This document shows, piece after piece, positions 36,726 through 46,966 of a stretch of 64,000 bases of DNA. Under the pieces are notes generated by a model, which did no database searches, was not told the origin of the DNA, and saw only the letters and a program-made list of their open reading frames with translations. The DNA lies in contig OX328125.1 in assembly GCA_946811695.1 (NCBI GenBank), forward strand, positions 46,536,345 to 46,600,344, written 5' to 3'. The translations under genes and the position numbers were made by a program. Source of the DNA: Gonocerus acuteangulatus (taxonomy: Eukaryota; Arthropoda; Insecta; Hemiptera; Coreidae). Positions within the stretch are counted from its first letter, which is position 1; every line of letters starts with the position of its first letter.

Positions 36726-37139
36726 CTACCACCTTTGGTAGGAATGTTCTGTCCATCCAGTAAAATGTTTACGTTGCAAGAAATGCACTGAGCCTAAGAC
36801 GGTATATAACCAAGAACAGTAAAGAGACACTATATGTGCCGCTGGTTTATGTTCCAGCGTCAAAGCCCTAATCTTGCTAGTTGGCGATGCAGTAAAACCA
36901 TTCCCTTTTAGTACTCTCTTCAGCCTAATCACCCTCGCTGGGGAGTTTATTGTTCGCGCCGTTCGGGAGATTAACACGCGGTAAAGTGGTTTAACTATTG
37001 GAGAGTGACGGGCGATGCTGAACAAACAGCTGCTTTCCAAATAGACTTTGCATATTGGTGTAGCATTTTTTGGCCGATAGTAAATCTTTCTCGGATGGCA
37101 ATGGATCAGATAATATAATATTCCAGAATTAATGTGCAT
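36726..37139 (-). other. 137-codon open frame, unrecognised
   Basis: This is an open frame in a locally GC-richer patch (about 36720-37140). It has no signal peptide, membrane segment or domain I recognise, and it is rich in Ser, Arg and His. It could be chance, an exon or a transposon relic; I do not claim a protein. Flanking DNA to 37680 shows nothing else. Confidence 0.2.
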
Positions 37140-37686
37140 TAATATATTTTGATATCATTCCTATAATTTTTGCGCCTTTCCGCCCTCTTTCCACTGGTAC
37201 TAAACCCGGTTAGGACGTAATTCACATGTGTCACATTTTAGAACCCTCCAAGTTACGGGAGATTCGTATGATGTTGACAACACTAAGGTTAATGTCAATT
37301 ACATTAAATATGAGTCTTTTTCATAATCCATGCTCCTGAGGCGTAGGTCAAGCTCAGGACTAATTAGTTCATTATACAATCTGACCTATGTTTGCTTCGT
37401 GATTTGCTTCATGAGGTCAAACAAGCAGCGGCTGGTCGATATTATTGAGTAAACATTACATATTTATGTTATGTTTATGTACCTTTGATGATCAACACTC
37501 CTTGTCTTCAAAGAAGATAGAAATTTTTGTATTGAATTTCATTATAATATAATATTATATTGATAAGAATTTGTGGATAAATAAAATCAAAATGATTACT
37601 ATGACATTTTCTTTAAGAGCGTGTTGATTACGACATAGTCTCAAATATGTTTTATGGAATTTTGAATTTATGTGTAGGTATATTAA

Positions 37687-37965
37687 ATGAGGGCGAGGTT
37701 AGCCCTATGGTAGAGCACTGGAACTGAGTTCAAATCCCAATGATTTTCATCTTCTAGTGTCTTCGTTCGTGGTTTGGATTCGTCCTCCCTGACCTTCCCT
37801 TGGCGAACCTAGCCTTTAATTAATTTATTAATGGATAACTGCGAAGGGGAACATCAAGTACTGACCAAACTATCTCCCTGGTGTGCCGTATGTTCAAGAA
37901 TCAGATACCTCTATTTCAGTATATGCCCCAGGGGCCTTGTGACCTGTTACGAGACTACATTTTAA
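37687..37965 (+). mobile_element. tRNA-Ile-like SINE, second copy
   Basis: It matches 30235-30570 across the head (CTATGGTAGAGCACTGGAAC), body (CTTCTAGTGTCTTCGTTCG; CTCCCTGACC) and 3' end (GCCTTGTGACCTGTTACGAG). About 10 bp around the anticodon-like loop and an internal block are deleted. The T-rich end is replaced by ACATTTTAAG. Confidence 0.6.
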
Positions 37966-38120
37966 GTGGGCAGGTTTCTTCTGTGTCTAGTTGACCCATA
38001 AAGGCTTTTAAAACAAATTTTATTATTAATGTAACCTCCATGTATTAATATTACTGTTTAAACTCATAGCGAGAGCTGGCTTATCTGTTATTTAAACTGT
38101 GTCAAAAACAGTAAAATAAC

Positions 38121-38356
38121 CTGAGTACGGTTATTTGTCACCAATCATTTATATTTATTTCGTCATATTCTTTTTTGTTTCCAACCTATTATTTATCTTA
38201 AGGTATACTGTTTTTGAGACAGTTTATTTATTTACGTTAAAATTTAAATAAATAAACTGTGTCATAAAAGTATACCTTAAGATAAATAATAGCTTGGAAA
38301 CAAAAGAGAATATGACGAAATAAATTAGAATAATTGGAGACAAATAACCGTACTCA
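38121..38356. repeat. Long inverted repeat, about 112-bp arms
   Basis: The left arm (38121-38233) and right arm (38246-38356) are about 90 percent complementary around a loop of about 12 bases. The arms include ACTGTGTCATAAAAGTATACC and its partner. The outer edge of the right arm (AAATAACCGTACTCAG) is also the beginning of the first unit of the adjoining 48-bp array, and the left arm carries the same block once, inverted. Confidence 0.8.
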
Positions 38357-39352
38357 GACAAATCCAGGGTCAAGGTAGAACCAAACACGAAGTAACCGTA
38401 CTCAGACAAATCCAGGGTCAAGGTAGAACCAAACACGAAGTAACCGTACTCAGACAAATCCAGGGTCAAGGTAGAACCAAACACGAAGTAACCGTACTCA
38501 GACAAATCCAGGGTCAAGGTAGAACCAAACACGAAGTAACCGTACTCAGACAAATCCAGGGTCAAGGTAGAACCAAACACGATGTAACCGTACTCAGACA
38601 AATCCAGGGTCAAGGTAGAACCAAACACGAAGTAACCGTACTCAGACAAATCCAGGGTCAAGGTAGAACCAAACACGAAGTAACCGTACTCAGACAAATC
38701 CAGAGTCAAGGTAGAACCAAACACGAAGTAACCGTACTCAGACAAATCCAGGGTCAAGGTAGAAACAAACACGAAGTAACCGTACTCAGACAAATCCAGG
38801 GTCAAGGTAGAACCAAACACGAAGTAACCGTACTCAGACAAATCCAGGGTCAAGGTAGAACCAAACACGAAGTAACCGTACTCAGACAAATCCAGAGTCA
38901 AGGTAGAACCAAACACGAAGTAACCGTACTCAGACAAATCCAGGGTCAAGGTAGAACCAAACACGAAGTAACCGTACTCAGACAAATCCAGGGTCAAGGT
39001 AGAACCAAACAGGAAGTAACCGTACTCAGACAAATCCAGGGTCAAGGTAGAACCAAACACGAAGTAACCGTACTCAGACAAATCCAGGGTCAAGGTAGAA
39101 CCAAACACGAAGTAACCGTACTCAGACAAATCCAGGGTCAAGGTAGAACCAAACACGAAGTAACCGTACTCAGACAAATCCAGGGTCAAGGTAGAACCAA
39201 ACACGAAGTAACCGTACTCAGACAAATCCAGGGTCAAGGTAGAACCAAACACGAAGTAACCGTACTCAGACAAATCCAGGGTCAAGGTAGAACCAAACAC
39301 GAAGTAACCGTACTCAGACAAATCCAGGGTCAAGGTAGAACCAAACACGAAG
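38345..39352. repeat. 48-bp satellite array, 21 copies
   Basis: 21 head-to-tail 48-bp units (TAACCGTACTCAGACAAATC at the start of each) fill exactly 1008 bp. I see about five single-base variants. Read on the minus strand the unit stays open as FGSTLTLDLSEYGYFV, giving a 374-codon frame. Among the variants two are synonymous and three change a residue (G to V, F to I, V to L), so there is no sign of protein-level constraint. Near identity indicates recent amplification. Confidence 0.92.
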
Positions 39353-39359
39353 TGTTAAG

Positions 39360-40960
39360 AAGCAAATTAGATAAATACATCTGGGACAGAAGTAACTCAA
39401 ACCATATGATCATCTTTTAAGTTTACATTTGTTTAGAGAACATTAGTAGATACAACTTACAGCGTGCTCCGTATGACTTACATCAAACAAGCGGAGATAG
39501 GCTCAACAAGACATAGGAGAGCTATTGACTGCCTTCCGCATTAACACATTGGGGCCCAGTGTCGTTACATATGCGTCCGAGAGATGTCTACTGCGGGTCC
39601 AGTGTCGTGACATGTGCGTCAGCAGATAGCTTGCATTTCTTTCTATCCCACTGCTCCCCGGGCCTTATCTTATACCTTTCGTATTTGGTTTGGAACCTCA
39701 CTACGTTATTTCCGGATAGGTTTGCGGGTCTGGTGTCGTATGATACTGAATCCGCCGGAAAGATTTCTTCAGCGGGCCCGCTTTCGTCGCGTATTTGACA
39801 CTTTACTAAATTGTAATTAATCCACTAAAAGTACATAATTTCGAAAGTTTCTTTACTTATTTATTTTTTCATATGTTTACCGAAAGAACTGTACAAAAAG
39901 AAGACGTAGGCACTGATGGAAATTTTGTTCGAAGCCATCGTTCCTGAAACCTTACAGGTCAACCTATCAGACTCCAAGATACAATAGCTAATTCGTACCA
40001 CTGTTCAGCAAAATGAGGGCCATATTTTGTACAAGATAAATATCATAAGCCACAATAACCAAATAAATTCATCGTTCTGTTAAATAAGTGTTACCAACTG
40101 AAGCTGTGTTAGGAAGACAGAGCTTAAACCTCCCTAAGGCTTTGGTTGGTTGGGAGGGCTAGTGGTTAGTTTATAGGATTAGGGATAATTAGCGGTGTGT
40201 TGGACCCTTCTAAGCTTGATGGGCTTTCACTCGATTCTATTCTCTCTTTACTCTACCTCTTCTATACCAACATTACTTTATCACACTGATAATCTTAAGT
40301 GTTCTCAATTGGACTAGACAATAATAAACCAAGATGTTGATCCTTTTTATTCATAACTTATTTTCAAAATGAGAGAAAGTTCAATATAAACAATTTAACT
40401 TCATTAGGTGCTCTCCACATTTTATGTCATATGATGCCCTTCCGGAGTAATTTTAATATATACTGAGAATCCGAGCCATGATCTATGTCAAGCTTCTATA
40501 TGTGGCGGCCACTTACATACTAAAAGTAATCTAGACAGGTCTCCTTATCAATCATTGCTGGTAAATTATTTGTTCATATATATAAAAAAAATGATATAAA
40601 AATGGTTATATAACATTCTAAGAGCTTTCATTTAGCACCAATCACTTGTCCAATCATCTGTAGAAATATTCGAAAATTAAGTGAATTCGAGAGTGTTTTG
40701 AAGAATCCATATACCGAACCCCAACACCCTGCGTTATGAAAAAACATTCGTCAAATAGGGTAAACATTTCATATTGGTGTAAAAATTGGTAAAAACAGGC
40801 CTTAGTAATGATTTCATTAAAAACTAGGCCTAATCTACGAACCTATCAAACCATCCTATGGACATTGTCTTCCTTTTAGCACTTACCGATGGAATGTATA
40901 TTTTAAAACGTACTCATGGCTGATTAAAGCATTTCTACAAATCTTCATCTTCCGGTCCAT
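39360..40960. other. Unassigned stretch
   Basis: No gene supported. 39548-39790 is GC-richer and repeats a CAGTGTCGT-ACAT-TGCGTC word twice (39558-39582 and 39599-39622), with two overlapping 68- and 79-codon frames of no recognisable family. Confidence 0.35.
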
Positions 40961-40978
40961 TATGCGCTCTCTCACCTT

Positions 40979-40993
40979 CTCTCTCTCTCTCAC

Positions 40994-41049
<56 letters not shown>

Positions 41050-41056
41050 CATATAT
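40979..41056. repeat. (CT)n/(TA)n compound microsatellite
   Basis: A CT run to about 41028, then TA units up to the Penelope fragment. Confidence 0.9.
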
Positions 41057-41119
41057 ATCTTCGTGGACGGCGGAAGGTCAACAAATAAAATCTTCAACAC
41101 TCAGTATCACCAACTTTAT

Positions 41120-41167
41120 TTCATCCCTACATGTTTCACACCTTTATTGGTGCCTCTTCAGGGGAAA
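41120..41167 (-). ncRNA. Hammerhead ribozyme candidate in PLE 3' UTR
   Basis: On the minus strand: CCC, then CTGAAGAG (41161-41154); stem II of GCACC and GGTGT around AATAAA; GAAAC (41137-41133); AT; GTA (41130-41128) as the predicted cleavage triplet; then GGGATG. Stem I forms from the CCC before the core and GGG after the cleavage site. Stem III is only AC/GU, or the palindrome ACATGT if two copies pair. All invariant core bases (C-U-G-A-N-G-A and G-A-A-A) are present. Hammerheads of this minimal-stem-III type are known in Penelope-like elements. Confidence 0.65.
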
Positions 41168-41397
41168 AAAATACAAAAATAAAACTTACAGCCTACACCT
41201 GAGGAGGATAACCTTCCACCAGTACGGCCACGTCTAGAATGATCATGGTCTGAAAGAATTCAATATGGCGAAAAATAAACAGCTGATCGATAATCGATAC
41301 GTCATACCTTTAAAAATGTTTAAAAAATTAATTTCCAGAAGAAATATAGTCCTAACAATTAAAACCATCTTCCCACCTTCAACATAAAAACATACTT

Positions 41398-41683
41398 TTA
41401 CTTTTTGTCAAATAAGTTAATAAAAATAGTATTTAAATGTAATATTTCCGTTTTTTTATTTACCACTTTTTTCCTATTTTTTATGATATGGATATTTTCC
41501 TTTATTCTTCTTTTCAATCTATTTCTTTCTTTACCTAATGTGCTAATATTTTCAAAATCAAAACTATGTTTATATTTTATAGCATGATAAGCCAACGCTG
41601 TTTTATTCTCTCCTTTATCAATACTTTGCGCATGCTGCTTAATTCGTTTTCTAAGTAACTGTTCCGATTCCCCTATATATACT
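41398..41683 (-). pseudogene. PLE GIY-YIG endonuclease C-terminal fragment
   Basis: About 95 codons are open from the YIG motif next to the inverted repeat to a stop at about 41400. Conserved PLE features visible: YIGES, an arginine-rich RKRIKQHA helix, A-x-HA-x5-H-x-FDF, and a terminal KERNRLKRRIKE. The upstream reverse transcriptase and the first half of GIY-YIG are missing, so it cannot work alone. Confidence 0.7.
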
Positions 41684-41760
41684 GAGTGTTGAAGATTTTA
41701 TTTGTTGACCTTCCGCCGTCCACGAAGATAAGAATATTGAGAAAAGGGTCAGTTGAAGAA

Positions 41761-41764
<4 letters not shown>

Positions 41765-41816
<52 letters not shown>

Positions 41817-42660
41817 TGTTCAAAAATCGAGCGTATAATTTTAAAGATCAAGTTCCTTAATCAGCAGAATCCGTTCACTGGAACATGGTTTTTGGAGCGA
41901 AATTTGTATGAAAAAAATCGTAACGTTTACGTTTTCCAGTGCTTGGCGGTACTCGTTTTATAGGTTCTGTAAAATAGGAAAACAGAGGAAACCATTTCTA
42001 AAACGATATCTGTAACCGTTTACGAGAAAATGCGATAAAACTACTTTTCCAAACTAATTTTGAGTTTGGATATTCCGAAACGATTGATTCTGTTGAAACT
42101 TGTTCTAGATGTTTCATATTCATGTAGTCTATGATATTTATTTTTAGTTTCGTTTGGAGGTAAGGAAGTTCTAGAAAACAACATTTCGCCATCGACATGA
42201 AATGTTTTCGGATCTTTGTATATTTTCTAAAATATATCGAAAATCGTTGGCATATCGTGGTAACTGGATGGTAACTATTCGAAATATTATTAAATTTCCA
42301 ACAAAAGAGGTTCTGATGTAATTTTCGATGGGTCGATATTAATCAGGGAAATAAGTGCTTAAAACGTCGTAATTGTTAATTTTGTTCTATTTCAACAGGG
42401 TTTTGTGTCCGTTTACCTAACGTTTTAATTTCATTAAACAAAGAGGTGAGTATTTTAGTGAAAAAATATCAGAAATATTGTAGTGTTTCCAAAAGCGAAC
42501 ATTGAGAGAGTGGATGGAGTTGTATCTTAGATTAGATTATATATATTATTATATTTTTCATGAAAGACCAAAACCTACCAATATAAGTCTTCTATTCCGT
42601 TACTAATGCCACTAGGGATGTGAAAGAAAACCCGCTAAGATGACGCAGTTCCTGCCACAT
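41765..42660 (+). mobile_element. DINE-1/Helentron-like family A copy, 5' truncated
   Basis: A (TA)n tract (41766-41813) is followed by TGTCTGTTC and the family A core (GATCAAGTTCCTTAATCAGC, GGTACTCGTTTTATAGGTTC, GGGAAATAAGTGCTTAAAAC). The 3' part ends near CGCTAAGATGACGCAGTTCC (42636-42655), the subterminal repeat and hairpin. The 5' block before (TA)n is absent; the Penelope fragment ends 35 bp upstream. Non-coding. Confidence 0.6.
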
Positions 42661-42664
42661 TTCT

Positions 42665-43150
42665 GATTTTCTTTTATTATCGACTTTCTGTTCGAATAAT
42701 GTAAGGCCCAGAAAAATAAATAAAAGCTGCGCAATGGAATCCTCTAAATTCTGATCCCCAGCCAAACACCGCCTACATGACAAGGCCTGCTGTCGTGTGC
42801 AGGCTTGTCTGCCTAGCCTGTCACATTTGCATCACTAACCCCTTCCTCCGTAGCACTTCATCAAGGATCTCAAACCAACTACCAATCTACTAGGCCAACC
42901 ATTCATTTAACTTTATTACCCAATTTACCGACACAGTCTTGTCTTATTGCTTTCTGTAAAGTTCCGCGGGGGACTGAGCCAATAACTGATGTTTACCGGT
43001 TTATAGAAAACAACCATTAACAGACATAATTTGACTATGTATTTAGGAAAATTTTAAGGTTGTGAAACGCCATCCTATAAACGTCCGTCACGCAGTAGCG
43101 CATAACCAAGTACATACATCAGAAGGTGGTAAATGTACCCAGTATTCCTT
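42665..43150. other. Unassigned stretch
   Basis: No gene or mobile element supported. The 63-codon minus frame at 42592-42783 overlaps the family A end. Confidence 0.35.
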
Positions 43151-43156
43151 ATTAAA

Positions 43157-43619
43157 TCTACTATATAATTGTCAAATACCACTCAATCACTCACTCACTA
43201 TCATCGCCCAGCACAAACCACTCGACAGAAAAAATTGAAATTTTGCATGGACACTCTCTTTGGGATGTAAAAACTGGTTAAGAAAGTTTTTTTTTGAAGT
43301 AGTTTCAGAGGGTTTTTAACCCCTGATTAGGGTAAGGGGAAAATTTAACCTGAATTTGGTACACTGCTGTTACTGGTAACCTGTAGATAACGGGTTATCT
43401 CTAGGTTATCTGTTACTTGACACTGGTCCGGAGTGCCCCAGTGTCAAGAAACTTTATACTTTGATTACTTATCAATTGATGTATAACATATAGTATGACG
43501 GGAACCACGCCATAATAAACTGCTAAAAATTATATAGCAGCGTTAATTTTGATGATACATTATTTAACGCAATGAATAAACTACCTATCTGCCGTGACGA
43601 AACACGGGCATTCAGCTAG
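43157..43619 (+). mobile_element. Non-autonomous Helitron, second family, 463 bp
   Basis: It starts TCTACTATATAATTGTCAAA at 43157 and ends ATTCAGCTAG at 43619, with A before and T after. A CCGTG-ACGAAA-CACGG hairpin stands 10 bases before the CTAG terminus. These are the three diagnostic Helitron signals. The body is non-coding, with a second palindrome TTGACACTGG ... CCAGTGTCAA (43418-43449). Confidence 0.8.
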
Positions 43620-44195
43620 TACAATATAAATATGAATAGTTTTGATCTTTAATATTTTTGATACAACAGCTGACAAATAATATATATATATTATAAGCGT
43701 GTATTAGCACTTCACAAGGATTTTGTTTTACTTGTAAGTACTCTTGATTTTCAAAAATTTTCAGGCAACTCCAGGAATAATAATTGAACATTTCTATAAG
43801 AAAGGGCAAATTGAAAGATCAGGTAAAGTTGACAATACGTTTACAACTGGAATAGAGAGCAGAGACCTCATGAAGATGGAAGGAGCATATCTTACTTCAA
43901 GTGCTATCTAGTGGTGAACTAGTAGAAAAATAGAATAACAAGACAAAACCCCTCTAGCCTAGGTAGTGCGGGAATTATGTTATAAAAGGGAACATACTGT
44001 CTTCTAGCGTGAAGAGAACGCCGTTGTCTGCACATGTGCGAGAGCAGTGTGGGGGATGGTCATTGTCTGCCCGGGGTGAAGTTTTTAAGATGAAACATAA
44101 AGCTTAAATAACTTTATAAAAGTTTGCATACATTTAAAACTTGTGGGAAAATATGCTATTCCGTTTTTATGGTACTTAGAACCAACATTTAATGT
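43620..44195. other. Unassigned; short family B scrap
   Basis: 43620-43680 resembles part of family B inverted (CTTTAATATTT...AACTATTCAT-type). The rest to 44195 shows no gene. Confidence 0.3.
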
Positions 44196-44198
44196 TTT

Positions 44199-44354
44199 AG
44201 CACTTTCCTCCGAAGGAAAGTAGCTATTGAGGTTGGACTCATGACGGAATTTTTGAAAAATTTCTTCAAATCTTTATCGATCCTACCTAGTAGACACCGA
44301 AAATGACCCCCGTTAAAATTTATATCTATCTATATATATATATATATATATATA

Positions 44355-44412
<58 letters not shown>

Positions 44413-45320
44413 TGTTAACACGATAGCGGCCAGAGTTTTTGTTTTTTCGTCACGAAACTTGGTATATAGCATTCAATTAGCAAACGATTGAACGAGTTCG
44501 TTAACCACCAAAGTCGGTCCACCGGAAGGGGGGGTTTACCCTGAACCCAAAACACTAATTTGACTATGTCAGCCGTAATATTTGTTATATTTCAACGACA
44601 CTTGGTATTCGTAGTGGTAATATAGAGAGAAAAGTGATATATAAAAATGAACTAAATCGGTTCATTAGAAGGGGGGGTTTACTCCGGACCCACAATACCA
44701 ATTCGCCACTACCAGCCGTGATTTTTGGTATATTTCGATGAAATTCGGTATTCGTAGTGGTAATCTACAGGTAAATATGTGTTGTAAAAATAAAGAAAAA
44801 TCGGTTCATTAGAAGGGGGGGTTTACTCTTGACCCAAATTCTTAATATACTCATACCGGTCGTAATGTCTGCTGTATTGTAACGAAACGCGGTATACGTC
44901 GTGGGTAACTCATGAGAAAGAAGTGTTGTAAAAATGAGCTGAATCGGTCAATCGGAAAGCGGGGGTTTAATTTGTAATATATTTCAATAGAAAAGCCCGT
45001 CAGACGTAGGTTCACAAAGCCGCCGCAAGGAGCGCTTTCTACCACTAGAGTGACTGTATCCTGTTCCTGCGTTAGATCAAAATACGATAATATGAGGTTT
45101 TTTGTATTTATTACGTAGTGTAATAGGTACCATGTGTAAACATAACTCTGGAAGCAAATTATTAATTGATCAGTTACTCATTACAAATTTAAAAGAGAAC
45201 TATTCATGTTTTTATTTTATTTATGTAGGATATTTTAAGCAAATTGTTCTGGAAAGCAATCTACACTACCCAAATTCTGAGGAAAGTGCTTAGTTATGCA
45301 GCTCCTGCGTGACGGACTTT
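44199..45320 (+). mobile_element. DINE-1/Helentron-like element, family B copy 1
   Basis: The 5' hairpin CACTTTCCTCCGAAGGAAAG is followed by GGGGGTCATTTTCGGTGTCT on the opposite strand sense, a (TA)n tract (44332-44409), TGTCTGTTAACACGATAGC, and a core with repeated blocks of GAAGGGGGGGTTTAC. It ends GAGGAAAGTGCTTAGTTATG, then CAGCTCCTGCGTGACGGACTT. CACTTTCCTC at the start and GAGGAAAGTG near the end are inverted, and a GCAG-CTC-CTGC hairpin lies outside the second: the asymmetric ends of Helentron/DINE-1 elements. Short open frames here are shared among copies but lack domains. Confidence 0.7.
44530..44950. repeat. Internal ~125-bp reiterated block of family B
   Basis: The motif of GAAGGGGGGGTTTAC, then TACC/AATTCG, then TATTTCGA-GAAA-TTGGTATTCG, then GGTAATCTACAGG recurs three to four times at about 125-165 bp spacing. 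The same internal series is in 47080-47680 and, inverted, in 59650-60260, where copy number differs by element. Confidence 0.65.
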
Positions 45321-45885
45321 TTCATGTTTGTGAATACATGGGATTTAGATAGTTGCAGGTATTACCTTGTGATACTATCACAAGCTTGTTTCGATAAAGT
45401 GGTAATATTTATAAATAAATGGCATTATAATAATTATATCACATTAATAATATTAAAATAATACTTGTATTGCTGGTTTAGATTCATAAATAAAAACCGT
45501 AATATTATATTTCATTTCTCCTCGTTTTATAAATATTCAATATTGTATTCTTCGTTCAAGAATAGAAAATGTGTAGCAATATTAAAAAATACAATGGAAA
45601 TACTTCTCAGAAATCATTTAATTACTTTAATTTAATTTTTAATATTAAAATTCACGGAAGCAGAATAATGTGCTGTGGTATCCCGGAAATTCTTCTGGGA
45701 AAAGCAATAAAAAATAATTAACATGTATCTAAATGAAGGAAAAATTGTTTTTCCCGTATAGAAGGACATGGGTTGGAGGAGGCAGAGTAGAATATCTACA
45801 ATGGTTGTTTTAGCAGTTTCCGAAGCTGTACTTATTAAAATGGTTTTTATAAATTTCTTTAAAAAGTCATTGGTCCTACCTATAG
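45321..45885. other. Unassigned AT-rich stretch
   Basis: No gene or element supported. Confidence 0.35.
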
Positions 45886-45892
45886 CCTGTTC

Positions 45893-46355
45893 AGATAGAC
45901 GGAAAAGTTCAATTCCGCATGCGCGAAATTAACTTCCGTTTCAAGGAACAACATTTACGTGAAACATTATATAGCCAAAGCTAAGACTATAAACGTTTTT
46001 GACGTCCTAGAAATAATTTTATAACAGAGAGAATTGTTACTACCAATTTCTTGCAAGTGGAATTTAGGCCACGCCCTTGTCCCTCCTACTAAACCATCTA
46101 TTTGAACAGGCTATAGCTTAGATTGTTTTTAGCCTTAGCTTTGGATAATTATTGATAAATGTTAAACGCTATTTACCTTGCCTGACCTTTCATAGCCTTC
46201 CCTGGTCCTAAACGAGACATAATCAGTTTGTATTGAGTTTAAAGAAGCCTGTTGTTCATTGTAATGGAAATGCAAATGGCGCAACCGTCAGGACTATTTC
46301 CCTCAGAATTTCGCGCATGCGGGATTAAAACTATTCCATCTAACTGAACTGGCTA
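45893..46355. mobile_element. Long-TIR MITE, 463 bp, TA flanked
   Basis: Terminal inverted repeats of about 50 bp (TAGCCTGTTCAGATAGACGG ... CCGCATGCGCGAAAT) bound the element with flanking TA dinucleotides (45891-45892 and 46356-46357). A third inverted copy of the outer 22 bp lies inside at about 46090-46112, so it may be composite. TA flanks suggest Tc1/mariner mobilisation, but the TIR sequence is not one I recognise. Confidence 0.65.
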
Positions 46356-46488
46356 TACTATAATCTATTAAGAAAGACTATTTGTTTAATTGCGCATGCA
46401 CGAATTCGTGGAAGGGAAATTTTCCCTTCTATTCAGCCATTTAAATGAAGCCATTCAAAACAATTTAATGAACACAACTTTTTAGTAT

Positions 46489-46640
46489 AGAAGTCTGACT
46501 CTCAGTTCCTGTGTCTTCTTAGCATATTTCCGTTCCATAGAGACATTTGGAAAGCTTCGTATAGAAACAGAACTATCTTGAAAAAATTGAACGATGCTGC
46601 AATCCTCAGAAAACTGGCAGTAGCCAACTTAACGAATATT
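46489..46640 (-). repeat. Family A 3'-end fragment, inverted
   Basis: AGTCTGACTCTCAGTTCCTG then TGTCTTCTTAGC corresponds to the reverse complement of the family A terminus. GGCAGTAGCCAACTTA (46607-46623) matches the 3'-proximal block at 61480-61500. Confidence 0.5.
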
Positions 46641-46793
46641 ACTCCCTCATTCTAAATGTTACCTCTATTACAAACAACAAATAATACAAACATTAATAAT
46701 ATTTTATTGTTATTTTATTCTTTTTTTTTTTAATTTTTCTTTATTTTATTTTTTTATTTTTGTTGCTCTATTTTATTATTATTACCACTTTCC

Positions 46794-46915
46794 TCCGAAG
46801 GAAAGTAGCTATTGAGGTTGGACTCATGACGGAATTTTCGAAAAATTTCTTCAAATCTTTATCGATCCTACCTAGTAGACACCGAAAATGACCCCCGTTA
46901 AAATTTATATATATA

Positions 46916-46966
<51 letters not shown>

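Larger units (their letters stand above)
41056..41730 (-). mobile_element. Penelope-like element fragment with 52-bp inverted ends
   Basis: Perfect 52-bp inverted repeats (41056-41107 and 41679-41730, containing CGTGGACGGCGGAAGGTCAA) bound a 675-bp segment. On the minus strand, right after the first repeat, an open frame gives YIGESEQLLRKRIKQHA, then KTALAYHAIKYKHSFDF and ISTLGKERNRLKRRIKE. This is the second half of a GIY-YIG endonuclease domain, followed by PLE 3' UTR. The 5' end is truncated, with an inverted copy of the 3' terminus attached. PLEs commonly show such rearranged, partly inverted terminal repeats. Confidence 0.75.

Noticed and set aside
36726..37139. 137-codon minus-strand open frame as a host gene
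   Set aside because: No recognisable domain, no splice or promoter signal; listed only as an open frame.
38345..39352. CRISPR-like array
   Set aside because: Units are contiguous 48-bp tandem copies with no unique spacers, in eukaryotic DNA.
44851..45293. 63-64-codon frames repeated in family B copies as possible small proteins
   Set aside because: They recur only because the element is repeated; copies differ by changes without a coding pattern and no domain is visible.
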